This document shows positions 1 through 8,527 of a stretch of 64,000 nucleotides of DNA, in pieces. The position numbers and the translations under genes were made by a program. The notes beneath the pieces are model-generated. The model had not been told where the DNA came from, did no database searches, and worked only from the letters and a program-made list of their open reading frames with translations. The stretch's first letter is position 1, and each line of letters starts with the position of its first letter. The stretch comes from Lachnospiraceae bacterium (GTDB lineage Bacteria > Bacillota > Clostridia > Lachnospirales > Lachnospiraceae), in the NCBI GenBank assembly GCA_009911035.1, contig QXWO01000011.1, forward strand, positions 1 through 64,000, written 5' to 3'.

Positions 1-76
1 AAAACGATAAAAAAAGGAACCCCTAATTCCCCCATGAATGGGGGCTAGGGGGTTGAGGTGTCGAAGACACTTTTTT
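1..76 (+). terminator. Terminator block for a gene left of the window
   Basis: Two hairpins in tandem. The first (20-52) pairs CCCCTA..TCCCCC with GGGGG.TAGGGG; on the minus strand it is followed by a run of T, so it could terminate leftward transcription. The second (58-76) is a textbook rightward intrinsic terminator: GTGTC, loop GAA, GACAC, then six T. No coding sequence is seen in this stretch. Confidence 0.7.
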
Positions 77-113
77 ACAATAAGCTGTCTCGCGGAGCGT
101 GGCAGCGTTTGTT
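77..113. repeat. REP-like hairpin repeat, copy 1
   Basis: A 37-bp imperfect palindrome with left arm ACAATAAGCTGTCTCGC, loop GGA and right arm GCGTGGCAGCGTTTGTT. The inner stem pairs GCTGTC.CGC with GCG.GGCAGC, including one G-T wobble. The same unit recurs near 10970, 30274, 31767, 31810, 59298, 62610 and 62645. Two weaker look-alikes may follow at 117-155 and 160-195, apparently decayed. It lies between the terminator and the yesM-like gene. Confidence 0.8.
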
Positions 114-189
114 ACTTACAACGAGCAGGTTTTGGAGTGCGGGGGCGTATTTTATATAGGGATAGCTTGGGGAGTATGGCAGTGTTTGT

Positions 190-217
190 TTGCCTTATGC
201 CTGTTTTATGGTAAAAT
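190..217 (+). promoter_or_regulatory. Candidate sigma-A promoter of the YesM/YesN operon
   Basis: TTGCCT, a 16-base spacer, then TAAAAT, about 45 bases before the kinase start at 263. The match is moderate; assigned by sequence only. Confidence 0.45.
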
Positions 218-262
218 AGATAAGAGAGATCAGCGTATATCAGGGAAAAGGAGTCCTTCACC

Positions 263-1996
263 ATGCAGGCAAAGCAAAACAGGAAATTTTATAAAAAACT
301 GCTCTCCACTTTTTTGGTGATCAGTATTATTCCGGCACTTTTTATTGGTGTAATTTCCAGTATACTCATGGAGAAGATTTTGCAGGAACGTCTTGTCAGT
401 GAGTCTGCCAAGACGACGGACAGTGCAATGATGGCCATTGATCTTTTGATGAAGAAATATGGTGATACGCTGGAGGAATTCTGCACGGATGAGCTTATTG
501 GACAGGTACTTTTGGCAGGGGATAAGGACAAGTCCCTTTCCCAGAAGGTGTATGAGAAAATGTATGCCACCCTTTCCCTTCTGCACCCTTCGGGCGACAT
601 TCACATTATTGGGGCAGATTCCGACTTTCACCTGTCGCTACGTGATTTCCCGGATATCTACGATTTGAAGCGGAACCAGAACTGGGGGAGCTTCCGTCTG
701 GCAAACAGTTCTTCCGGGGCGATAGTCTACCCGACGCTCTTTACATCTTCCGGGCAGACGGAGATGATCGCCTCTGTTATTATGACGATCCGGGAGGGAG
801 AAGATGGTATCGGTTATGTGGCTTTTGACGTTCCGCTGGAGGCGGTGCGGAGTCAGGTTATCGGGACCAATGACCTGCTTCCCATTAATTTTACCCTGAT
901 GACAGATAATTATTATCTTCTTTTTAATGATATCGGCCTTCCTGCCCAGACGCAGTTTGTTAACTGGACGCACCGTTCCCGGACGCAGGAGAAAGGTTTT
1001 TTGATTGAAAAGGATGGACGCAGGAATATGCTTTATACATTCAAGCCTTCCACAGACTATAAATTTATCCTGATTGGTGGTCTGAATATTGATTTGATTG
1101 CCGGGAATCTGTCTATAGTGTCCTATCTGCTGGCGGCTACCGCACTAATTGCCATTGGCATCTGCATCACGGTTTCTTTTATTGTATCCAGGCATATCAA
1201 CCTTCCCCTGCAAAAAATCGTCTACGCCATGCAGCTTATGGAATCCGGTGATTTCGACCAGCGGGCGGAAATTATAGATAATGACGAGTTTGGCTATCTT
1301 GCCAGCCAGTTTAACGGCATGTGCAGGAAAATCAAAGAGCTGTTTCAGAAAGACCATGAAAAGCAGGAACTATTGCGGATAGCTGAAATGAAAAATCTCC
1401 ATTCCCAGATCAATCCCCATTTTTTGTACAATACGCTGGACTCTATCAAGTGGCTGGCAAAGATGAATCATGAGCAGGAGATTTATACCATGGTGAAAAA
1501 TCTCGGATTTATGCTGAAAAACAGCATGCACCTTTCCCGGGAGTTTGTTACAATAAAAGAAAGCTTAAATACGCTGGAAGCTTATATTGGCATCCAGCAG
1601 ATACGGTTTGCGGATAAGTTTGTGGTTGACACAGAGATTGAGGAAGCCATAATGGATCATAGGATACCGACCCTTATTCTACAGCCGCTGGTGGAAAATG
1701 CCATGATACACGGCCTTGAGCCGAAGCCGGGAAAGGGAACGCTTATGATCCGGGGATTTGTAAAGCAGGGCAGGCTTATCTTTCAGATACAGGATGACGG
1801 CATAGGGATGGAGGAAACAGAGCTTGCAGCTCTTATTGCTTCCTTAAATGACAGGGACGGGACAGAGCATATAGGGCTTAAAAATGTGAATCAGAGGATT
1901 AAGCTGTATTATGGGGACGCATACGGCGTTAGTGTGGAGAGTATGCCCTGCAGGGGCAGTTCCTTCACTTTGACGCTTCCCTTTTTGGAGGAATAG
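263..1996 (+). CDS. YesM-type sensor histidine kinase
   Basis: Membrane histidine kinase of the YesM (HisKA-less, PF06580-type) family, 577 residues. TM1 at about 14-36, an extracellular sensor region of about 240 residues, TM2 at about 281-304, HAMP at about 305-360, then the His_kinase segment with phospho-acceptor H386 in INPHFLYN. The HATPase domain has the N-box LVENAMIHG and G-box DDGIGM. AAAAGGAG precedes the ATG. Four bases separate it from the response regulator, so they are a cognate pair. Pairs like this usually control nearby nutrient ABC transporters; the AfuABC-like genes at 4.5-8.4 kb are the closest candidate (inference). Confidence 0.93.
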   Translation: MQAKQNRKFYKKLLSTFLVISIIPALFIGVISSILMEKILQERLVSESAKTTDSAMMAIDLLMKKYGDTLEEFCTDELIGQVLLAGDKDKSLSQKVYEKMYATLSLLHPSGDIHIIGADSDFHLSLRDFPDIYDLKRNQNWGSFRLANSSSGAIVYPTLFTSSGQTEMIASVIMTIREGEDGIGYVAFDVPLEAVRSQVIGTNDLLPINFTLMTDNYYLLFNDIGLPAQTQFVNWTHRSRTQEKGFLIEKDGRRNMLYTFKPSTDYKFILIGGLNIDLIAGNLSIVSYLLAATALIAIGICITVSFIVSRHINLPLQKIVYAMQLMESGDFDQRAEIIDNDEFGYLASQFNGMCRKIKELFQKDHEKQELLRIAEMKNLHSQINPHFLYNTLDSIKWLAKMNHEQEIYTMVKNLGFMLKNSMHLSREFVTIKESLNTLEAYIGIQQIRFADKFVVDTEIEEAIMDHRIPTLILQPLVENAMIHGLEPKPGKGTLMIRGFVKQGRLIFQIQDDGIGMEETELAALIASLNDRDGTEHIGLKNVNQRIKLYYGDAYGVSVESMPCRGSSFTLTLPFLEE

Positions 1997-2000
1997 AAAA

Positions 2001-2792
2001 ATGATTAGATGTATAATTGCAGAAGATGAACAAATCCTTCGCAGGGGGCTTGTCCTTGCCACGGACTGGAAAGCTTTGGGATGTGAAATTATTGGAGAAG
2101 CCAGGGACGGCGGGGAAGCGCTGGAGCTTATCCGGCATCTGAAACCGGATCTTGTAATTACAGATATCCGTATGCCGGCCCTGGATGGCCTGACATTGAT
2201 TCAGGAGGCGTCTTCCATTTGTGATCCTGAGTTTATCATTATGTCGGGATATGATGATTTTGCATATGCCAAGCGGGCGATTCATCTGGGGGTCACTGAC
2301 TATCTGTGCAAGCCCATTGACGAAGATGAGTTCTATCTTGCCATAGTAAATGCAGGTAAGAAAATATTGCGTAAGAAAGAACATTCCGCTTTAAATCCCA
2401 AGGTGGATATCGTAAACAACAGCAATCTCATGCTGTTTAAAGAATATCTTTCGGATCACGACACACCGAAAGACAAGTATATCTCCAATGCGGTTTCCTT
2501 TATTGAGAAAAATTACCAGAAGGATATTACAGTTGGGGATGTGTGTAAAAATCTTCTGATCAGTGAGAGCTATTTGACGAAGCTTTTCAGAGAATGCACC
2601 GGATATTCATTTGTAGACTATCTAACTAACTGCCGCATGAAAAAAGCCTGTGAACTATTGAAAGATGAAAACATGAAAATATATGCGGTGGCGGAGCAGG
2701 TCGGATATAAAGACCAGCGCTATTTCAGCGTATTGTTCAAAAAAATTGTGGGGTTGACACCCAGACAGTTTAGGGAGAGACAGTCTTCCTAA
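2001..2792 (+). CDS. YesN-type response regulator, AraC output domain
   Basis: 263 residues, shorter than most YesN proteins because receiver and output are joined by a short linker. Receiver domain at 1-120 with phospho-acceptor D55 in VITDIRMP and switch lysine K104 in LCKP. The C-terminal AraC/XylS double helix-turn-helix (about 165-260) includes the family signature GYKDQRYFSVLFKKIVGLTP. It follows the kinase gene by 4 bases. Probable role: DNA-binding activator of transport genes when phosphorylated by the kinase. Target inferred from position only. Confidence 0.93.
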   Translation: MIRCIIAEDEQILRRGLVLATDWKALGCEIIGEARDGGEALELIRHLKPDLVITDIRMPALDGLTLIQEASSICDPEFIIMSGYDDFAYAKRAIHLGVTDYLCKPIDEDEFYLAIVNAGKKILRKKEHSALNPKVDIVNNSNLMLFKEYLSDHDTPKDKYISNAVSFIEKNYQKDITVGDVCKNLLISESYLTKLFRECTGYSFVDYLTNCRMKKACELLKDENMKIYAVAEQVGYKDQRYFSVLFKKIVGLTPRQFRERQSS

Positions 2793-2924
2793 ACTGCTTC
2801 TTTCAGTTAGGACTTTGTGGCGTTCTGTAGAACACCTTGTGCGAGATGATTTATGAAAAGATAATATAAGGTGGAGATAATTCAAGGATATTATGTATAT
2901 ATTACAATTAGAAGAGGTGGTAAT

Positions 2925-3706
2925 TTGAACCTAGGTATAGAAACAGAAACATTAGAATTTAAGAAATCTACGGGTGAACTAAAGGAGGCTATGTATTCTA
3001 TTTGTGCGATTTTAAACAAGCATCAGCATGGAGAATTATATTTTGGAGTAAAGCCTGATGGAATTCTGGTGGGGCAAATTGTTACAGAAGAATCAATGCG
3101 TGAAGTCAGTCAGAAAATAGGTAACTTTATTGAACCAAAGATAAATCCGGAAATCCCTATGGATCTATAAGAGAAGAATTGTTGAATTCATTTTGCCATA
3201 AAGATTATTCTGCGGGGCAGAGTAATGAAGTAGCAATCTATAAAGATAGAATCGAAATATATAACCCAGGAACATTTCCAGAGGGATTTGAGCCGCAGGA
3301 TTTTATAGACACACCGGAGAGACCAATACGCAGAAATCCCCAAATTGCACGAATATTATATTATTCAAAGGATATTGAAAGCTTTGGTACAGGATTAAAG
3401 CGTATTGCGGATGCTTGTAATACAGCAGGAATTAGGTATGAATTTAAAAAATTAAAGTCTGGATTTGTGGTCTGTTTTTATAGGTCAGAAGAAAAAGCCG
3501 GTAAAAAGCCGATAAAAGTCGAAAGAAAAGAAATAATTATAAAATATCTATTATAAAATGGATCTATTACAAATAAAGAGGTGCGGGAGTTATTAAGGTT
3601 AGCAGATTCTACAACAAAAAGAATGTTAAAACAAATGGTGGATGAAAAGATTCTTGTTATGGAGGGGGAGCGTAAATCAAGAAAATATTTATTGAAGCGG
3701 CAGTAA
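2925..3706 (+). pseudogene. AlbA/Schlafen-type transcriptional regulator, broken
   Basis: Remnant of a protein with AlbA_2 (Schlafen-like) N-terminus, ATPase-like C-terminal domain and terminal winged helix. A TTG start at 2925 has AGAGGTGG six bases upstream. The N-terminal piece (ETLEFKKSTGELKEAMYS, GELYFGVKPDG) stops at 3170 just after NPEIPMD. The C-terminal part resumes in another frame (REELLNSFCHKDYSAGQSNEV..ERPIRRNPQIARI), so an internal deletion with frameshift has removed the middle, apparently well over 100 residues. An in-frame TAA at 3554-3556 then separates it from the winged-helix end (NGSITNKEVRELL..) that stops at 3706. Intact family members are normally 400 residues or more. 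Confidence 0.8.
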
Positions 3707-3956
3707 AAGAAAAAGGCAAGGTTTACGCACTAATTTTAGAAAGAATAGTAAAATGCACAAGCACATATTGTATGGTGAGATGTATCCAATATTAGCAGGA
3801 ATTTCCCTGTGAAAAATATGAAGATACCGATGTATTTGAAACGAGGGTATCAGATTATTTCGTATGAAAAAATTGCAACAGAAAACGGAGATTTTCTCTG
3901 CTATCATACGATGGAAAAAAGAGCAGGGCAGGAGTGTCTTAAAAAGAGAGAGATAT
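3707..3956 (+). other. Decayed intergenic sequence, possible coding remnant
   Basis: No intact gene. In one frame (about 3779-3958) a stretch reading MKIPMYLKRGYQII.. then GDFLCYHTMEK resembles the C-terminal end of a GNAT acetyltransferase, but it has no start or N-terminal part. Low confidence; recorded because the stretches on both sides are also pseudogenes. Confidence 0.3.
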
Positions 3957-4448
3957 GAATATTATATAAAAAAAGCGGGGGCGACCCAGAGGGAGATTTT
4001 ATACAGGCTCCTGCAATATTCTTTATTTTAGGAAAGTCTGAATGACCAGAATGATATGAATGAAGATGCCTTATTTGAATATCCGTGGTTTGAAAACTAC
4101 TTCACAGATTTGTCATGATCAATACCTTCATGCAAAAGAGCAGCTCCGGCCACAGTATTGCAGAGTTTATGATTCTCCCAAAGTTCAGGAGAAAGAAAAT
4201 CGGAAAGAAGGCAGCAGTCATGTGCTTTGAAAAATACCAGGGAGCCTAGGAGGTTTCTCCCTCCTACGGAAGTGAGCAGGCATATTTATTCTGGAAAAGT
4301 GTGATTGATGACTATATGGGAACAAATAACAAATACGAAGATGAGTTTAGAGCCTGTCTGACGGGAAGACGAAGAATGGACCGTCTCCCGGCCAGATAAG
4401 GCTCCTGCGGTTTTTTATGTTATTTCAGCGTTTGATGATTCAAGATGA
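3957..4448 (+). pseudogene. GNAT-family acetyltransferase, heavily decayed
   Basis: Fragments of one GNAT protein can be read across changes of frame: ATQREILYRLLQYSLF, a TAG stop, ESLNDQNDMNEDALFEYPWFENYFTD, then a small deletion with frameshift. It resumes as INTFMQKSSSGHSIAEF and MILPKFRRKKIGKKAA (the acetyl-CoA-binding R/Q-x-x-G-x-G/A-type loop), then a second TAG where a tryptophan is expected (GA-stop-EV), and AYLFWKSVIDDY. A further frameshift probably carries the tail to about 4448. At least two nonsense changes and two frameshifts, so it is not functional. Confidence 0.7.
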
Positions 4449-4474
4449 TTCCCAAGGAATAGCTATGTCTGCTT

Positions 4475-6139
4475 TTATAAAGTGATGCTTCGTCCGCCGG
4501 AAAGTTTTGTGAACAGCAGTACGGACAGGGCACTGGTGATGGACAATATAACTGCCAGCGCAGCCGCTGTTCCGAAGTGGCCCCGGATAACCTCTGTATA
4601 GACCGAGACGGAAATCGTGGCGGTTTTGGAGGTGTAGAGCATGACACTGGAACTTAATTCATTGATGGTGGTTATCCAGCTCATGATTGCCCCGGAGAAT
4701 ACGCCGGGGATCATTAGAACCGCCGTTGTCTTAAAGAAGGTTTTGGCCGGGGAAACACCTAAATTGATAGAGGCTTCCTCGATGGCCGGGTCGATCTGGT
4801 ACAAAATAGCGGAGGAGGAACGCACCGTATAAGGGAGTTTCCTGATGACATATGCCAGTACCAGAATGAACCATGTGCCGGTCAGATAGATGGGCTTTTT
4901 GTTAAATGTCAGAAGCAGGGCGATACCAAGGACAGCACCCGGAATGACATAAGGGAACATTACCAGCACATCCAGCACGGTATTGAGTTTGTTTTTTTTA
5001 CGTACGGACAGATAGGCAATCAGCAGGCCGGCCGCGATCATAATGACAATTGCCACAGTGGAGTAGGCAAAGGTATGGGTAATGGAACTTCCCAGCTTGC
5101 TTATGATACTCCGGTAGCTGTCAAGACTGAAGCCTTTTACAAACAGGGGGCCGCTGGTCTTAAGGAAGGAGGTGAACAGGACGGTAAGCTGGGGCAGAAT
5201 TCCTATGAAAGCTACCAGATAGCAGACCGCTGTTGCCAGAAACCTTTTCCATCCTTTCAGACATACGACTGCCGGAGGGCGCAGCATGCTCATGGTATAA
5301 TTCCTGCGGTTTACAATAAACTTTTGCAGCATCAGTACCAGAAGGGCACAAAGGATAATGATAACGCTTAAAGTGCTTGCCATGGTGGCATCGCCGCCTG
5401 TTTCGCTTAAATACTGCTGGTAAATGAGTACAGGCAGGACCTTATAGCCTTCCCCGATCAGCATGGGCGTACCGAAATCTGCCAAGGCTGCCATAAAAGC
5501 CATCAGCATGGCTGCAGAGATGGTAGGCAGTATCAGGGGAAAGGTCACAGTCATGATCCGTCTGATTTTTGACATGCCGAGGTTTTCGGCAGCTTCTTCC
5601 AAAGAAGCATCCATGGAGCCTAAGGCACCGCTGACATAAAGGTAAATCATGGGAAAGAATTTTACAGTAAACACCAGAATGATACCGCCAAATCCATAAA
5701 TGGAAGGCATGTTGATGCCGATTTTCTGTAAAAAGGATGTGACCACGCCGCTTCTGCCAAAGAGCAGTATCCAGGAATAGGCGCCGATAAAAGGCGGAGA
5801 TATCATGGATAAAATAATTACCATATTCAGCAGTTTCTTGCAGGCCACATTGTATCTGGAGGAAAGATAGGCAATGGGGACGCTTACAAGCGTTGCGAAA
5901 ACCGTAGCGATACTGCATACAAGAAAGCTGTGCCCTAAGGCGGAGGTATAATATTTCAGGGTGAAAAAGTCTTTGTAATTGCTTAAGGTAAATTGTCCCT
6001 CCGTGTTCAAAAGGCTTTTATAGCCTATGGTGATTAAGGGATACAGCAGAAAGACTGCCAGTATCACCATAAGGACCAGGGAAACTATTTTCCAGAAATC
6101 CGGCTGAAAACTTTTATGACGATTTTTGTTCATCCACAA
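4475..6139 (-). CDS. Fe3+/phosphosugar-type ABC transporter permease, fused double domain
   Basis: 554 residues, about 12 predicted membrane segments and two MetI-type permease domains in one chain, as in FbpB/AfuB proteins. Each half has its EAA loop for docking to the ATPase: EEAAENLGMSKIRRIMTVTF in the first and EEASINLGVSPAKTFF in the second. The ATG overlaps the end of the ATPase gene by 26 bases, indicating translational coupling. With the solute-binding lipoprotein and ATPase upstream it forms a complete importer. Substrate is not certain: ferric iron, or sugar phosphates as for characterised AfuABC systems. Confidence 0.9.
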   Translation of the reverse strand: MWMNKNRHKSFQPDFWKIVSLVLMVILAVFLLYPLITIGYKSLLNTEGQFTLSNYKDFFTLKYYTSALGHSFLVCSIATVFATLVSVPIAYLSSRYNVACKKLLNMVIILSMISPPFIGAYSWILLFGRSGVVTSFLQKIGINMPSIYGFGGIILVFTVKFFPMIYLYVSGALGSMDASLEEAAENLGMSKIRRIMTVTFPLILPTISAAMLMAFMAALADFGTPMLIGEGYKVLPVLIYQQYLSETGGDATMASTLSVIIILCALLVLMLQKFIVNRRNYTMSMLRPPAVVCLKGWKRFLATAVCYLVAFIGILPQLTVLFTSFLKTSGPLFVKGFSLDSYRSIISKLGSSITHTFAYSTVAIVIMIAAGLLIAYLSVRKKNKLNTVLDVLVMFPYVIPGAVLGIALLLTFNKKPIYLTGTWFILVLAYVIRKLPYTVRSSSAILYQIDPAIEEASINLGVSPAKTFFKTTAVLMIPGVFSGAIMSWITTINELSSSVMLYTSKTATISVSVYTEVIRGHFGTAAALAVILSITSALSVLLFTKLSGGRSITL

Positions 6140-7214
6140 GCGCCTCCTCCCCGTCTATATCATAAACATTGATTTTGCTTTCCATGGGATAAAGTGAAAC
6201 TGTATCTCCGGCTTCGTATTCACGGGCCGTTTCCTTTAAGTACTGGTTTACCTCCACGGACTGTCCGTTCATCAGTTCTATTTCATAGCTGATATAATCC
6301 CCAAGAAATGTTTTTAGTATAATTTTTCCCTGTATGCCGGGGCTGGTGCTGTCCCCTATGCGGAATTCTTCGGGACGTACGGAAATCTTTACCGGTTTTT
6401 GGCCCGTTTCCTTTAGTTTCATATGGATGCTTACACCGCCCGTCAGAAAAATCTGTGCGTCTCCCTGATGGTTTTCTTTAATCTCGCCCTGCAGGATATT
6501 GGAAATCCCAATGAAATTTGCAACAAATTCGTTGGAAGGGCGGGTATAGATTTCTTTCGGCTTTCCGATCTGCTGAATCTTTCCGCTTTTCATCACGGCA
6601 ATCCGGTCGGAGATGGCAAGAGCTTCTTCCTGGTCGTGGGTAACGTATATGGTGGTTATGCCAAGTTTTTTCTGCACTTTTTTAATGGTGGTCCGCATCT
6701 GCACACGCAGTTTTGCATCCAGATTGGATAAAGGCTCATCCATCAGAAGGATATCAGGGTGTATGACGATTGCTCTTGCTAAAGCCACCCGCTGCTGCTG
6801 GCCGCCGGACATGTTGGCAGGCTGCCTGTCGCGCAGGTTTTCGATCTGCACCATGGCCAGTGCCTCTGTTACCCTTTCTTCAATTTCAGTTTTTTTCAGT
6901 TTCCGCGCTTTCAACCCATAGGCCACATTGTCATACACAGACATGTGGGGGAATATGGCATAGTTCTGAAATACCATGCCGATGTTTCTTTTGTGGGCGG
7001 GAATATCGTTTATGACATTTTCCCCAAAGGAGATGGTGCCTCCTTCAATGGAATTGAATCCTGCAATCATGCGCAGCAGTGTTGTTTTGCCGCATCCGGA
7101 AGGCCCTAGCAGGGTAAAAAGCTCTCCGGTCTGTATATCTATAGTTACATGGTCTACCGCGTTAAAATCCCCGTAAGTTTTTACGGCGTCTGTAATATGT
7201 ACATCACGGCTCAT
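6114..7214 (-). CDS. ABC transporter ATP-binding protein (FbpC/AfuC/PotA type)
   Basis: 366 residues. Walker A GPSGCGKT at 37-44, Q-loop near 83, signature MSGGQQQRVALARA at 135-148, Walker B ILLMDEP with catalytic E160, then a C-terminal TOBE_2 regulatory domain (about 275-355). AGGAGG lies 7 bases upstream of the ATG. It energises the permease encoded immediately downstream. Its length and TOBE domain place it in the family that serves iron, polyamine, phosphonate and sugar-phosphate importers. Confidence 0.93.
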   Translation of the reverse strand: MSRDVHITDAVKTYGDFNAVDHVTIDIQTGELFTLLGPSGCGKTTLLRMIAGFNSIEGGTISFGENVINDIPAHKRNIGMVFQNYAIFPHMSVYDNVAYGLKARKLKKTEIEERVTEALAMVQIENLRDRQPANMSGGQQQRVALARAIVIHPDILLMDEPLSNLDAKLRVQMRTTIKKVQKKLGITTIYVTHDQEEALAISDRIAVMKSGKIQQIGKPKEIYTRPSNEFVANFIGISNILQGEIKENHQGDAQIFLTGGVSIHMKLKETGQKPVKISVRPEEFRIGDSTSPGIQGKIILKTFLGDYISYEIELMNGQSVEVNQYLKETAREYEAGDTVSLYPMESKINVYDIDGEEALVDEQKSS

Positions 7215-7241
7215 TTAAAATCCTCCTGTGTTCTATTAATG

Positions 7242-7267
7242 AAACGGGCTGCGCCGGCAGCCCGTTT
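7242..7267 (-). promoter_or_regulatory. Intercistronic hairpin between binding-protein and ATPase genes
   Basis: Arms AAACGGGCTGC and GCAGCCCGTTT around a 4-base loop, in the 92-base gap. No U-run follows on the minus strand, so partial attenuation or mRNA protection, keeping the binding protein in excess, is more likely than full termination (inference). Confidence 0.55.
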
Positions 7268-7306
7268 TAAACATAAGGACAGTTCATAAAGAATGTTGTC
7301 CACTGT

Positions 7307-8404
7307 TTATTTACCGATTACAATATCATTCCACTGTTTGATGTTGGCTTCCTTATTTTCGGAAGCGGCCAGGAAATCATAGTTTTCCATCAGGATATCA
7401 TTCAAGGGTTTGAAATCACCGGAAGCTTCTATATCGCTTCGCACATGGCGGTATAAATATTCGGGAATCTTTCCCTGCACTTCCTTGCTTAAAACAAAAT
7501 CCACAAACAACTTTGCATTTTCGGTATTTGGCCCGTTTTTCACAATACCCACTGCAGAAGGCACGGCCCCGGTTCCCTCCTCGGGATAGATGATGCCGAT
7601 GTTTTCAGCCCCAGCCTCAATGTATTGAAGCACAGATTCCTCAGGAGTGATGCACATGTAGTATTCGCCGTCCGAAACTCCTTTGTGAGGTGCGGAAGAA
7701 CTGGAAAGGATGTTGCCGTCCAGCGCGTTCACATAGCTTCTGATGTAGTCCCAGCCGCCGTCTCCGTTATCCATGGAAGCAAGCAGGATGGAAAGGGTCG
7801 TGTAGGCGCTTCCCGAAGACGTGGGGTCGGCAAATGCCAGTTTTCCTTTCCACTTTTCATCCGCGAAAGAAGCCCATCCTGTGGGAACATCTTCTTCGGC
7901 AACAAGATTTTTGTTATACATGATAACGGTTGGGGACACGAATACGCCTGTCCACAGGTTTTCACTGCTGCGGTATTCTGCGTTTACATTGGCAGCTTCC
8001 GGCGACTCATAGGCTTCCAGATATTCTTTATAGGCTTCCATGGATTCCGCGCCTCCGCCAAACATGACATCTGCCAGCGGGTTTGCGCTTTCAGACTGGA
8101 TTCTTGTCAACAGCTCCCCGGAACCTGCTTGTACCAGCTCCACCTTGATGCCGGTTTCATCCTGGAATTCCTGAATGATCATGTTGAGCAGTCCTTCCGG
8201 TGCCGGAGAGTACAGCACCAGCTCGTTGGAACCGGCAGGGACTTCTGCCTGCTTATCCGGGGCTGCATCCTGTCCCTCTTTGGTGTTTTCCTCCTGGGTC
8301 TGGCTGTCAGCTCCTCCATCCTTTGGGGAAGCCTTATCCCCGCACCCTGTGATGCCTGCTACGGATATTCCCATAATTAGTAACATTGCCAGTAATCTCT
8401 TCAT
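7307..8404 (-). CDS. Extracellular solute-binding lipoprotein (AfuA/FbpA type)
   Basis: About 365 residues from the chosen ATG at 8404, which has AAGGAGG eight bases upstream; an in-frame ATG at 8428 has no ribosome site. The lipoprotein signal ends in ITGC with lipid-anchored C21, then an acidic, Gln/Asp-rich linker of about 45 residues and the binding-protein fold starting LVLYSPAPEGLLN. No clear adjacent Tyr-Tyr iron ligand pair is seen near the C-terminus as in classic FbpA, which weakens an iron assignment. First gene of the three-gene importer operon, about 90 bases before the ATPase. Confidence 0.9.
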   Translation of the reverse strand: MKRLLAMLLIMGISVAGITGCGDKASPKDGGADSQTQEENTKEGQDAAPDKQAEVPAGSNELVLYSPAPEGLLNMIIQEFQDETGIKVELVQAGSGELLTRIQSESANPLADVMFGGGAESMEAYKEYLEAYESPEAANVNAEYRSSENLWTGVFVSPTVIMYNKNLVAEEDVPTGWASFADEKWKGKLAFADPTSSGSAYTTLSILLASMDNGDGGWDYIRSYVNALDGNILSSSSAPHKGVSDGEYYMCITPEESVLQYIEAGAENIGIIYPEEGTGAVPSAVGIVKNGPNTENAKLFVDFVLSKEVQGKIPEYLYRHVRSDIEASGDFKPLNDILMENYDFLAASENKEANIKQWNDIVIGK

Positions 8405-8527
8405 TACAAATACCTCCTTAGTTCTCATTACCGGTTTATTGTATTGTTTTTACAATACTTCATTCCTGTTATCCCAAGATTACTATAAAAATAACCCAAA
8501 AACAACGCGGTAAATCCGCACATTTGT
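8405..8527. other. Short intergenic region with weak minus-strand terminator
   Basis: Between two minus-strand genes. A small hairpin GCGG-loop-CCGC at about 8505-8520, followed on the minus strand by GTTGTTTTTGGG, could end the GH95 transcript. The remainder must hold the importer promoter, but no convincing -35/-10 pair was found. Confidence 0.35.

Noticed and set aside
99-320. 73-codon frame crossing the first hairpin repeat into the kinase gene
   Set aside because: Starts in the repeat without ribosome site and overlaps the well-supported kinase start.
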